A stretch of 64,000 bases of DNA. It comes from Neobacillus bataviensis (GTDB lineage Bacteria; Bacillota; Bacilli; Bacillales_B; DSM-18226). The stretch spans positions 1-64,000 of the forward strand of contig NZ_JAHXYW010000005.1 of the NCBI RefSeq assembly GCF_019969725.1, written 5' to 3'. Shown piece after piece: positions 55,015 to 64,000 of this stretch. The notes below the pieces were generated by a model. It ran no database searches. It saw only the letters and a program-made list of their open reading frames with translations, and was not told where the DNA came from. The stretch's first letter is position 1. Every line of letters begins with the position of its first letter. A program made the position numbers and the translations under genes.

Positions 55015-56061
55015 CTAATGAAATACAGGACCTGGAATTGTTTGGTTGCTAGGAACAAGTCCATCAATTACGGGCCAACCATTTTTCCATTTAATCGGAT
55101 CAATCATAAGTGGTCGTCTTGTAGCCCCATTTGGCAGTAATGGGTTATCTATATCAACTGCATGGTAAACCATCCAATCCGTACCATTATCATCTTTTAT
55201 AATCGCGTTATGACCTGGGCCTGCAAATAATTTTTTTCCTTTGTCATTTGGAAAATTACCTGTTAGTACCAATGTTCCCCCACCTTGTAAAAGGTCAGTT
55301 CCGTCTTTATCTACAAATGGCCCCTTAATACTTTTTGAGCGTCCAACTGCCACATTGTAACCGCTCTTTTCTCCTTCACAACAAGTGCCTCTTGAACCAA
55401 AATAATAATAGAATTTACCACGCTTAATCATATATGAAGCTTCAAAGTCATTCCCTGCAATATGAAAGGGATCCCCTATGGTACTTAACCGGTCATCTGA
55501 AAGTTTAATCCCAAAAATTCCGTGAAAGCTTCCCCAGAATAAATAAGCTCTACCATCATCATCTTCAAAAACACATGGATCAATTGAATTTCCTACACCA
55601 ATCGACCTGCTATCAAATAGTTTTCCTTGGTCTTTATATGGCCCCTCAGGAACATCCGAGACAGCAACACCAATTCCTGGATTACTATCCCCCCATACTG
55701 ACATCGAATAATATAAATAATACTTTTTATTAAAATAACGAATATCCGGTGCCCAAAGCGATCCTGCACTTTTCGAATCCGGTTTTTTATCAAAGGCCTG
55801 CCCAACATATTTCCAGTTCACTAAATCTTTTGAACGGACAATAGGAATCAAACGCTCCCCTTTTTGATCTCCCCAGTCGTCTTCCGTACCAAAGGCATAA
55901 ACATATCCATCTTTGGCTTTTATTATCGAAGGGTCAGCAATTACCGGTTCAAAAACAGGATTTTTATAGGTCAATTCTTTCTTTTCCATTGAAGAACAAC
56001 TGCTTGCTATCAAGGCAATAGCAAAGCTGATAATCAAAGTAACGAATATCACTTTATCCAC
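55015..56061 (-). CDS. Glycoside hydrolase family 43 lipoprotein
   Basis: 348 residues from GTG 56061, with AAAGGAAG 5 bases ahead, which gives a clean lipoprotein signal (DKVIFVTLIISFAIALIASSC, cysteine about 21). A longer reading from 56094 has no ribosome site. The five-bladed propeller of GH43 shows the catalytic residues in ADPSI, SIDPCVF and DFEASYM. GH43 enzymes are mostly arabinanases, arabinofuranosidases or xylosidases, some galactosidases. It would act outside the membrane, unlike its cytoplasmic operon partners. The exact linkage is unknown. Confidence 0.87.
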   Translation of the reverse strand: MDKVIFVTLIISFAIALIASSCSSMEKKELTYKNPVFEPVIADPSIIKAKDGYVYAFGTEDDWGDQKGERLIPIVRSKDLVNWKYVGQAFDKKPDSKSAGSLWAPDIRYFNKKYYLYYSMSVWGDSNPGIGVAVSDVPEGPYKDQGKLFDSRSIGVGNSIDPCVFEDDDGRAYLFWGSFHGIFGIKLSDDRLSTIGDPFHIAGNDFEASYMIKRGKFYYYFGSRGTCCEGEKSGYNVAVGRSKSIKGPFVDKDGTDLLQGGGTLVLTGNFPNDKGKKLFAGPGHNAIIKDDNGTDWMVYHAVDIDNPLLPNGATRRPLMIDPIKWKNGWPVIDGLVPSNQTIPGPVFH

Positions 56062-56114
56062 TATTTCTTCCTTTCTATCCAAGCTTTTTTTCAAACGAAC
56101 CAGGAAATCAAAGA

Positions 56115-59100
56115 TTATATTAAATCAATCTTACTTTTTAGGAGGATTCTTAATGTAAACAATCCCCATGAAGGTACTTCAACATGAATAGATCCATCCG
56201 GATTCACTTCCAGCGGATGGATATCTTTTTCAAGTAAGTCCATCTTCCATGCCTCTGTAATGTTCTTCCCTGGGAATGAAATTTTTGTGATTTGATTTTC
56301 ACCAGAAATTTCTTGCAGCCTTATTAGCCAGCCGTCTTTCCACCTTGCCTTTTTAATCGTAATTAAAGCCACCTTTTCACCTTCAATAGACGCTAAGGTA
56401 TTTTGACCATGTTGATGGTATGGGGATTTTGGAGTTCTAAAATCCTGAAAACTTATCCGATGTCCATATAAAGGCTGACGTTTTTCCCATCCCCATCGAT
56501 AAGCGTCCTCTTTTTTAATTTTGGACTGACTTGTAATACTATAATGAAACGAAATTTTCCCTCCCTGTGAGGCATTATAGTTTGTATTCCAATAATTATT
56601 CAGGACGTATGAGAATATGCGGCTTCCGGATAAAGGTAGTTCTTTTGGCCAATTTCCCCTTACCATATCGCCTATACAGAATAGCGATATATCGGGTGAG
56701 GCAATATATACATCGATATCCTTCCCATCTACCAGAATCCCTGTTTGTAGCGGAAGCCATTCCTTACATCCTCCTGGCAATTGATCTTTATCCCAATTAA
56801 CCCATCCGAGCTGCGAATCCGACATGGTTTCGGCTTGTCGGATGGATAAAGGAAACGCCACATAAACAGCCTCTTTTTCCAAACGTTCTTCTTTTTGATA
56901 AACAAAGGAAACATCAAAACTTTTTATGTTATCCAGCAATTTCCACTCGATCTCGATCGTTCCAAAAGGTACTTTTCCCTCTATTTTTATTGATTTTCCA
57001 TAGACAAAGGAATGAATCTCATATTTTTGTAATGAAAAATCAGATAGAATGACCGCGTTTCCTTGTAATAAATCCATTTGGTTTCCAACAAGGCGGGTTC
57101 CTTCGCCTCCTTTGGCATAAAGGAATTGTCCAAAGCCCCATTTGTCTTCTAAATCGATTAGTTCCTTTTGCACCACTTTATCAAATGCGCTTGTCAAACA
57201 GCCTTTCTCTAAATCTATTACCAACCGGTAAAAGTCATTTTCTAAAGTAACGGTTTTGTCTAATTTTGCTTCTCCCATTACGTTCTTTTTTATAACTATT
57301 GCTTCATTGCCTATATCTGTTTCCTTTAATTCAACCCGGCGATAACTTAACCCGGGAACGTTCCCAAACCAAGATGCAACTATGGCCTGTGAGTTGGTTG
57401 TACTGATTAAGCGGGTTGGAATAACTTCTTCCGTTTCTGTATCAATCAACTGTTCATTTTGACCAATTTCAACGATAATCTCACCGCTTACAGGCCAGCT
57501 ATGTGCATTGTAAACTACAATTTCCCTGCCATTGTTATTCCAATTTAAACTATGTCTTACCGCAGCTGTATGAAGAAGGCGTTTAGCCCATTGGCAGCCG
57601 TCTTTTGCAAAATGCTCTTTGATTGCCCACTGGTCTTGCTGCAACAAAGCATCGGGATCTGTCCCACTTAAAAAGGCCCCCCATGTATGTTCCACAAATT
57701 GGAGGTTAGCTCGCCAAGCTTGTTCAAATTGTTGTTGAGGAAATTCCCAGCCATCATTATGAATAACTGCCAATGACTCGAGTTTCTCCGCTGCCGGCAG
57801 CATTGCTTGTGCCTGCCTGATTTGTAAACTCGGGACAATCGTTGATCCTACCCCATCCTCCCAATAGGCCCCTCCATCCCCTTTAACTCTTTTAAATGAA
57901 TCTCCAAAGTTGGATTCAACATATTCAAAGAATGTGTTAACATCACAGGCAATTAATGTTGGATAGGCAAAGGTTTCATTCCAAGTTCTTGTAAACTCTA
58001 TCGGCTGCGGGTCAATATCGGTATTATCCGCTTCTTGACCATACAGCAAAACGGCATCTGGTTTATATTCATCGTTTTCGAACTCATCAAGCCACATTTG
58101 CAGCCCCCGTTCAGCCGCGCTGTTAATGGGAGGGCTACCGCAAACCTTGCGAAGCTCACAATACATTTTCGAAAGCCAAACAAGAACCTTGCCTCCGTTG
58201 ACTCCTTCCCAATAAAAAGGAGAAACCTTATGCAGTCCCCCATTTAACCTGAAGGGACCACGGTCTTGATTATTGGCATGAACTAAATACTTGACTCCTG
58301 ATCCCTCATAAATCGCTGGCAGCGCCCCTGAAAGGGAGGGAACATCCACGACAGCGTTAAAGCTTGCTCTTAGTTCTTTTGGCCTTAACAGTGATTCCGA
58401 ATACTCTCCATTTCGGATCAGTTCTTCCAATGAGGCAAACTGGGTTAACAGGTCTACATAAGAGTGCGGGACCCCCAGCTTGCCTGCTTTAATAAACCTA
58501 TGCAATTCATCAATTCTTTCTTTGCTTCTGGTAGCCATATAAGTTTCCAGCACCCAGGAGGCATCAAGGTGATAGGCAAATGTGGGAATACCCATGGTGG
58601 CCTTTTCTTCTTTTTTTAGAAATTCCAGCGCAGTGTCAATATTTCTGCATAATCTTTCCGCCACTTCCCACTGGCGATGTGTATAGCCGATATCTGTATG
58701 GGAATGAGGGGTGATATAAACCTTCCATTTACGCCTCCGCTTAAGCCTGCCTGTTTGGTAAAAATTTTTACCTGTTAGCTCATATTCAACGATGTCATCC
58801 CCATCACTCAGATGAAAGCTGGTAAAAAAATGGCCGAAGTTTTGTTTTGGGATACAAATGTTAAGTGTTTCTATCTTATTTATAAAGTGAAGTTTTAATG
58901 TCAAATCCGTTTCTTGAATAGGTTGATTTAATTCGAGATAGAAATAACATATTTCTACCAGGTCTCCACTGCTTGTTTTTTTGTAAAGTACCGACGGTTT
59001 GATAACCACTTTTTTAATAGCAGTTTTTAGCTCTTCATCAAGTCTTGAAAATGTAATAGATTGATAGATAAAACCAGCAGCATTTGCCATGCGGTCAAGT

Positions 59101-59609
59101 CGCTTCACTTTTTCCAAATTATCAATGAGGATAAATTCTCCTCCATCACGGCTTGTCAAAACAAGTGAATTTTCACCTTTAACAAGAAGCTGCTTCGGGA
59201 TAATGATCTCCAATTCACCTTCCGAGTAGATTGTGGTATGTAAGCCTGAATGAAGAGTGATTTCACCTTTTTCCGATGGTTTTGGGCGTAAATATCCATT
59301 ACCTTTCACCCCGTTAATAGCTACTTCTAGATAAGCTAGGCGTGGCGCTATGACAAGATAGTCAATTTTTAATTTGTAACTGCTGCTTGGTTCTTCATTC
59401 AAATGAAAATTAACTGTATATGGATATAAGCGGTAACCAGCATCCGGATCGGCCTCACTCGGATGGAACAGTGGCCATCTTTGTCCATCTGTGTCTTTGT
59501 TTACATTGAATACATGGTTGTAGAAAAGACTAGGCTGCTTATAATTGTCTATTAATTTTTTAGAGTGGCCCGATGGAGAACCAATTGACCATAAAAGAAT
59601 TTCAACCAT
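56115..59609 (-). CDS. Glycoside hydrolase family 38 alpha-mannosidase (long, divergent)
   Basis: 1164 residues from ATG 59609 (AAAGGGG 8 bases ahead). A GH38 catalytic core starts near 310 with VYITPHSHTDIGYTHRQWE (zinc ligands H-x-H-x-D), and the likely nucleophile is the aspartate in NAVVDVPSLSG. C-terminal beta domains of GH38 follow. A roughly 300-residue N-terminal beta-rich region, with carbohydrate-binding character, is an addition relative to the neighbouring GH38. No signal peptide is seen, so it is cytoplasmic. It cleaves alpha-mannosides by family; the linkage is unknown. Confidence 0.88.
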   Translation of the reverse strand: MVEILLWSIGSPSGHSKKLIDNYKQPSLFYNHVFNVNKDTDGQRWPLFHPSEADPDAGYRLYPYTVNFHLNEEPSSSYKLKIDYLVIAPRLAYLEVAINGVKGNGYLRPKPSEKGEITLHSGLHTTIYSEGELEIIIPKQLLVKGENSLVLTSRDGGEFILIDNLEKVKRLDRMANAAGFIYQSITFSRLDEELKTAIKKVVIKPSVLYKKTSSGDLVEICYFYLELNQPIQETDLTLKLHFINKIETLNICIPKQNFGHFFTSFHLSDGDDIVEYELTGKNFYQTGRLKRRRKWKVYITPHSHTDIGYTHRQWEVAERLCRNIDTALEFLKKEEKATMGIPTFAYHLDASWVLETYMATRSKERIDELHRFIKAGKLGVPHSYVDLLTQFASLEELIRNGEYSESLLRPKELRASFNAVVDVPSLSGALPAIYEGSGVKYLVHANNQDRGPFRLNGGLHKVSPFYWEGVNGGKVLVWLSKMYCELRKVCGSPPINSAAERGLQMWLDEFENDEYKPDAVLLYGQEADNTDIDPQPIEFTRTWNETFAYPTLIACDVNTFFEYVESNFGDSFKRVKGDGGAYWEDGVGSTIVPSLQIRQAQAMLPAAEKLESLAVIHNDGWEFPQQQFEQAWRANLQFVEHTWGAFLSGTDPDALLQQDQWAIKEHFAKDGCQWAKRLLHTAAVRHSLNWNNNGREIVVYNAHSWPVSGEIIVEIGQNEQLIDTETEEVIPTRLISTTNSQAIVASWFGNVPGLSYRRVELKETDIGNEAIVIKKNVMGEAKLDKTVTLENDFYRLVIDLEKGCLTSAFDKVVQKELIDLEDKWGFGQFLYAKGGEGTRLVGNQMDLLQGNAVILSDFSLQKYEIHSFVYGKSIKIEGKVPFGTIEIEWKLLDNIKSFDVSFVYQKEERLEKEAVYVAFPLSIRQAETMSDSQLGWVNWDKDQLPGGCKEWLPLQTGILVDGKDIDVYIASPDISLFCIGDMVRGNWPKELPLSGSRIFSYVLNNYWNTNYNASQGGKISFHYSITSQSKIKKEDAYRWGWEKRQPLYGHRISFQDFRTPKSPYHQHGQNTLASIEGEKVALITIKKARWKDGWLIRLQEISGENQITKISFPGKNITEAWKMDLLEKDIHPLEVNPDGSIHVEVPSWGLFTLRILLKSKIDLI

Positions 59610-59675
59610 CCTAACAACCCCTTTATTCAAGAAATGGCACCATAAAAAATTTTATAGTGCCATTATGCTTATTGT

Positions 59676-62600
59676 TTAAAACCAAACTTTAAATGTCTTA
59701 ATTTCATAGGGAGAGACTGAGAAAGAGAGGGTTTTTCCTTGATAGTCCGCCGGCATTTCTTCTTCCTCCATTAGATTGCATTCGACTGCTTTTCTGATCG
59801 GTTTTGCAAAGGTAACATTTGTTTTATTTCTAAATTGCTTATATTCATAGAAACGGACCACAATAGAATCATCGTCTTCCGCTTTTTTCACGGTTTCCAA
59901 CAAAACATTATCACGATCAATTTCTGCAAATTGAAAGTCATCTGGCAAATTCCCGCTCGGATTTGCCTTAAGTTCAGCTGCCATTAATGGAACATTCAAA
60001 TCATAGGCCTCTTTCACAATATCCCCCTCACGCCAATCTCCTTTATGAGGGACCAAGGTATAAGTAAATTCATGATTCCCGCGGTCAGCTGTTTCGTCTG
60101 GCTCGATTGATGATTTAATGAGTGTTAAACGTAAAACATTATCTTTTACATCGTGACCATATTTACAGTCATTTAACAAACTGACACCAAAATTTCCTTC
60201 GGAAAGGTCAACCCATTTATGTCCGACCACTTCAAACCGTGCATGATCCCAGCTTGTATTCCAATGAGTCGGACGCTCGATATTTCCGAACTGAATATCA
60301 TAGGTTGCTTTTGTAGAACGTACGTTAACGGGAAAGGCGACCTTTAATAATGTTTGTTTTTCGTGCCAGTCCACTTTAGTACGGAAATCAATTCTTGGTG
60401 AATGTGTATAGAGGGTTATATATTGTGTAATAGTGGAATCATAAAATTCCCAAGTCAGTTTTAGGCTGCCCCTAACAGGACCTGCCTCATGGACCTGCAC
60501 TTCTGCCAAACAATCAATCTCCCGCATTTTTTCCTGATAATACAAATCAATATCCCAAGCATCAAAATTCATTGGCTTATCTTCAAAGGTCTGCAGTACA
60601 TTCCCCCTGGCCCCATCGGCGAGAACTTCTCTTTCTAATCGTTTATCAAACAAAGAGATGATCTGACCTTTTTCATTTAAGCGAATTTGGTAAAAGTCGT
60701 TTTCTAAATAATCCTTTGTCACGACCAGTCCAAATTTTTCAGCCGGGCGATTTACTAGTTTATATGATTTATATCCAAGCGCTGGTACATTTTTCGTTTG
60801 GATTAATAGCTTTTTATCTTGTCCATCTTGAATCACCTGAGCTGGCAATGGGTTGCCTTCTTCATCTGCAATGGTTGTCGTTTCAGTCAAAACAGGGGAA
60901 ACAGGTAATTCTATTAAACTATCACGCTGAAAGGATAGCGAATTGTGGACAACAATGCTGTCCTGCCCTGTTTTAATATTTTGTTCAATCGAACCTTTTG
61001 CTTCTTTTAAAACGCCTTCTCCAATCGCTTGCACTGCCCGGTAATCATTCCGTGCATCCTCATTTACCTGACGGATGGACGAACCCGGCAGAATATCATG
61101 GAATTGATTCAGGAGCAGCATTTCCCAGCCCTCATTTAAGGTTTCATGAGGGTAATTTTCCTTATTTGTAAAATAATCCGATAAGGTGCTTAACCATTCA
61201 GCATTATGATAGGTAACTTCCGTTTTACGGTTAGCTCTTTTTAATACTGCCTGCGATGTATACGTCCCCCGGTGATACTCAAGGTATAATTCACCGTCCC
61301 AAACAGGTAACGCCTTATCCTTTACACGGTCTCTTAATCGTTCAAAATATGGTTCCGCTTTGTCCATTTGAACTTTCGGCAACCCAGGGAGGTTTTTCAT
61401 GACCATGGCAGATTCAATCATTTCTTTTGTTGGGCCTCCGCCGCCATCCCCCCAGCCAAAGGCCAGTAACAACTCATCATTTACTTCCTTCTGCTGATAG
61501 GCATCCCAAATTCCTTTCACACTGGCAGGCTCCACCATTCCGTTGTACGTATAGGACCGTGCACCAACTTCTGGAGTCGTAATAAAATGAGTGAATATGT
61601 CCGTACCATCGATTCCACGCCATTTAAATGAATCAAATGGGAATCGATTATATTGATTCCAGCTAATTTTGGTCGTCATAAAGGCTTCAATGCCACTCTT
61701 CTTCATAATTTGCGGTAATGCCCACGAATAGCCGAATACATCTGGAAGCCATACAACCTTTGTATCAACACCAAATTCTTCTTTCATAAACCGTTTTCCA
61801 AACTGGATTTGCCGAATTAACGACTCTCCATTGGGAATGTTGGTATCAGGCTCAATCCACATTCCCCCTGTGATCTCCCACTCACCAGAAGCTATCTTTT
61901 CTTTCACCTTCATAAATATTTCTGGATAGTCTTCTTTTAAATATTTATATAATTGGGGAGAAGTATGGATGTATCTGTATTCCGGGTATTGGCGCATTAA
62001 ATGCAATACAGTTGAAAAGGTCCTCGATGCTTTTTCCCTAGAATGAACCAGGCGCCATAACCAAGCCATATCGATATGTGAATGCCCTAAAGCAGTAACT
62101 AATGGTTTTAATTCTTCCATTTCGCCTAGTTGTTCTACTTTTATTTTTAGAAAATTATAGGCTTCTTGAATAGATTGATAGAAGCAATTTGAACCAGGTT
62201 TAATGAAATCAACCTTTAACATCGCATCATTCAATAATTTAAGCATCTTTGTTCGTCTTAAATCATTCTCATCGAGAACCTTTATTGTATTTACTAATGT
62301 ATGGGCGAGATAAAAAAACTTCTCTGTTGGAACATCGGTACAGGCAAGCCTCGCCACTTTAAATCTGCGGCGGTCAGGCGGATTTAAAACACCGCTCCAT
62401 GCTTTTATCGCAATATGGATTTCATCATTCAGCAAAAACTCAGACGGCAGCCATGCTTCCTCGTGCCATACGTCAATTCCCTGTAATGGAATCCCGTTTA
62501 CATACAGCAAGGATTCGGCGGTGGATCCGCCGCCATCCCGCGGGCCTACTAAAAAGTGCAGGACCAAGCGTTCATCCTTCCATTCCTTTGGGATTGAAAC

Positions 62601-62822
62601 GGTCGTCCTAAACCAGGCAGATTTATCATATCCGCCCCAATAATCACCAATTTGAAACCGTTCCCAGTTTTGGTCATCAAATTCTGGTTTAAACGCTTCT
62701 TTGTCTTCCTCGCCAAATTCCCACTCCTTATAACGAAAGGCAGGAATATCTTTTATTTCTTTGTAAATGTAATTCTGTATTTCGCCTATATATTTTTCAA
62801 TCTTTTCAACTGTAAAATACAA
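59676..62822 (-). CDS. Glycoside hydrolase family 38 alpha-mannosidase
   Basis: About 1048 residues from TTG 62822, which has AAGGAG 8 bases ahead; GTG 62831 lies inside that site. Zinc motif ALGHSHIDMAWLW (about 245-257) and catalytic aspartate in VVWLPDVFGYSWALPQ are intact, followed by GH38 middle and C-terminal beta domains. It has the size of cytoplasmic bacterial alpha-mannosidases (YbgG type). It lies 12 bp after the GH2 gene in the same operon. Confidence 0.92.
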   Translation of the reverse strand: MYFTVEKIEKYIGEIQNYIYKEIKDIPAFRYKEWEFGEEDKEAFKPEFDDQNWERFQIGDYWGGYDKSAWFRTTVSIPKEWKDERLVLHFLVGPRDGGGSTAESLLYVNGIPLQGIDVWHEEAWLPSEFLLNDEIHIAIKAWSGVLNPPDRRRFKVARLACTDVPTEKFFYLAHTLVNTIKVLDENDLRRTKMLKLLNDAMLKVDFIKPGSNCFYQSIQEAYNFLKIKVEQLGEMEELKPLVTALGHSHIDMAWLWRLVHSREKASRTFSTVLHLMRQYPEYRYIHTSPQLYKYLKEDYPEIFMKVKEKIASGEWEITGGMWIEPDTNIPNGESLIRQIQFGKRFMKEEFGVDTKVVWLPDVFGYSWALPQIMKKSGIEAFMTTKISWNQYNRFPFDSFKWRGIDGTDIFTHFITTPEVGARSYTYNGMVEPASVKGIWDAYQQKEVNDELLLAFGWGDGGGGPTKEMIESAMVMKNLPGLPKVQMDKAEPYFERLRDRVKDKALPVWDGELYLEYHRGTYTSQAVLKRANRKTEVTYHNAEWLSTLSDYFTNKENYPHETLNEGWEMLLLNQFHDILPGSSIRQVNEDARNDYRAVQAIGEGVLKEAKGSIEQNIKTGQDSIVVHNSLSFQRDSLIELPVSPVLTETTTIADEEGNPLPAQVIQDGQDKKLLIQTKNVPALGYKSYKLVNRPAEKFGLVVTKDYLENDFYQIRLNEKGQIISLFDKRLEREVLADGARGNVLQTFEDKPMNFDAWDIDLYYQEKMREIDCLAEVQVHEAGPVRGSLKLTWEFYDSTITQYITLYTHSPRIDFRTKVDWHEKQTLLKVAFPVNVRSTKATYDIQFGNIERPTHWNTSWDHARFEVVGHKWVDLSEGNFGVSLLNDCKYGHDVKDNVLRLTLIKSSIEPDETADRGNHEFTYTLVPHKGDWREGDIVKEAYDLNVPLMAAELKANPSGNLPDDFQFAEIDRDNVLLETVKKAEDDDSIVVRFYEYKQFRNKTNVTFAKPIRKAVECNLMEEEEMPADYQGKTLSFSVSPYEIKTFKVWF

Positions 62823-62834
62823 CCATAACACTCC

Positions 62835-64000
62835 TTAATTAAGTGATTCTTTTGACAATAGCAAAGGCTTTTTTCCTTCATTTATTTCGCGAATAAGCCT
62901 TGGGTCAACCTTTGGTTTTCGATCATATGTTAATAGACCATTAATTTCTTGCTCAACATCTGTAATTTGTGTATAACAGAATCCCTGAACAAGCGGCGAT
63001 TCAAGTAAACTGGAAACTACTTGATAGTATCTTTCTATAAAATCATGATCGTTAGAGGCTGATGTATACCCCCACCCTTGCCAACTGCTTTTTTGATAAG
63101 CAATACCCCCAAACTCCGAAACCATAATAGGCTCACCTTGATAATGAAAGCCCGGGACAAATAAAAAGCGGTCTGCAGGAGTAAATTGCAAGGTATTCTC
63201 AACCTTGGAATACCGCTCTTTTAAAACTTTCTTTTCGCCTTCATAGTCATGGATGGTCAATATATCTGAAACTGTGTGTTCCCATCCGTCATTTGAAATG
63301 ACTAACCGTGACGAGTCCAATGATTTTGTTAAATAGTACAAACTTAATAAATGGTTAGCCTGGCGGGGGTCTCTTTTTAAGCGGGGAGCACCCCAGCTTT
63401 CATTAATAGGCACCCAGGCAACAATGGAAGGATGATTATAATCACGCTCCACTGCTTCCTGCCACTCAGACGAAATTCGTTTTACTACATTATCAGTAAA
63501 GGTGTGACAATTAGCCATTTCCCCCCAGACGAGAATTCCTAATTTGTCAGCCCAGTATAGATAACGCGGCTCCTCTACTTTTTGGTGTTTCCTCACACCA
63601 TTAAAGCCCATTTCTTTTGTCAGCTCGATATCTCTCTTTATATCTTCATCCGTCGGAGCAGTTAATAGACTATCCGGATAATAGCCTTGATCCAGGACGA
63701 GCTTCATATAATAAGGCTTATTATTCAGTTCGATCTTTCCATCGCTTATGGCTACTTTCCTCATTCCGAAATAACTGTCTACTTTGTCTATAAGTTCATT
63801 TCCAACTTTTAAGCAAAATTTAACGTTATATAGTTGCGGCTGTTCAGGGCTCCATAGCTTTCCTTCCCCGTTCTCGAAATCTTTTAACCTTACAGCGTGT
63901 TTATTCCTGCGTTGAACAAGGTCCACTTTCAAACATTCTTGAGCAACGATTTGATTTCGATAAGAAACTTCAATTTCTATTTCTTGGTTTTCCGTCCTAT
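62835..64000 (-). CDS. Glycoside hydrolase family 2 enzyme, C-terminal part (5' end outside window)
   Basis: The frame is open to the window edge without a start, so about the last 388 residues are seen. A beta domain leads into the TIM barrel, with acid/base glutamate in WVPINESWG and nucleophile glutamate in VSEFGG, both intact. The barrel start FGMRKV...ELNNKPYYMKLVLDQG is typical of GH2 proteins annotated as beta-galactosidase, beta-mannosidase or beta-glucuronidase. In this alpha-mannosidase operon a beta-mannosidase or beta-galactosidase acting on N-glycan pieces is plausible but not proved. Confidence 0.88.
   Translation of the reverse strand, partial: RTENQEIEIEVSYRNQIVAQECLKVDLVQRRNKHAVRLKDFENGEGKLWSPEQPQLYNVKFCLKVGNELIDKVDSYFGMRKVAISDGKIELNNKPYYMKLVLDQGYYPDSLLTAPTDEDIKRDIELTKEMGFNGVRKHQKVEEPRYLYWADKLGILVWGEMANCHTFTDNVVKRISSEWQEAVERDYNHPSIVAWVPINESWGAPRLKRDPRQANHLLSLYYLTKSLDSSRLVISNDGWEHTVSDILTIHDYEGEKKVLKERYSKVENTLQFTPADRFLFVPGFHYQGEPIMVSEFGGIAYQKSSWQGWGYTSASNDHDFIERYYQVVSSLLESPLVQGFCYTQITDVEQEINGLLTYDRKPKVDPRLIREINEGKKPLLLSKESLN

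Overview
The window is a low-GC chromosomal segment of an endospore-forming Bacillaceae (Bacillus, Neobacillus or a close relative). The evidence is a Bacillus-type 16S 5' end, purine-rich AGGAGG ribosome sites with many TTG/GTG starts, a T-box leader, CotF-type coat proteins, a 27-residue YjcZ-type sporulation peptide, a SleB-type hydrolase and BdbC/BdbD. I see no transposase, prophage or CRISPR.

Layout. 1-315 is the 5' end of a 16S gene leaving the window leftward, with tandem promoters. 657-6853 holds housekeeping genes: an EamA transporter, MgtC, tRNA-Ala(GGC), a DUF485/acetate-type symporter pair, a DEAD-box helicase and a small hydrolase. 6890-9257 is a spore-coat block, an AdhB-like dehydrogenase flanked by two inverted copies of a (small partner + CotF) pair.

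9288-20994 looks like an undescribed regulon: acyl-CoA ligase, alpha/beta hydrolase, KAS III-like enzyme, a 59-residue protein, a complete Liv-type ABC importer and a 1082-residue MalT/SARP-like activator. Both transcription units of the cluster carry the same pair of TGTAACT boxes, 11 bp apart, 9 bp ahead of a -10 element. This is the geometry of SARP operators. 21144-31261 has a CxxC microprotein, a GGDEF-EAL protein, hom-thrC-thrB, a T-box-controlled serA, a HAD phosphatase and an OhrR-type regulator.

31399-47087 encodes a complete agmatine -> putrescine -> 4-aminobutanal -> GABA -> succinate route (SpeB, aminotransferase, aldehyde dehydrogenase, GabT, GabD), glutamate dehydrogenase, two APC permeases and a sigma-54 activator. 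Five near-perfect sigma-54 promoters serve these units, so nearly the whole region appears to be one sigma-54 regulon. It is interrupted by a NERD protein and an array of six 21-bp repeats.

47169-52827 holds a LysM/SleB hydrolase with a possibly structured leader, Dps, a glutaredoxin-thioredoxin reductase fusion with degraded NADPH motifs, the YjcZ peptide, BdbCD and a MATE exporter. 53010-64000 is a mannoside/N-glycan-type operon: GH2 (cut by the window edge), two GH38 alpha-mannosidases, a GH43 lipoprotein, a ROK sugar kinase and mannose-6-phosphate isomerase. It would release mannose and feed it to fructose 6-phosphate.
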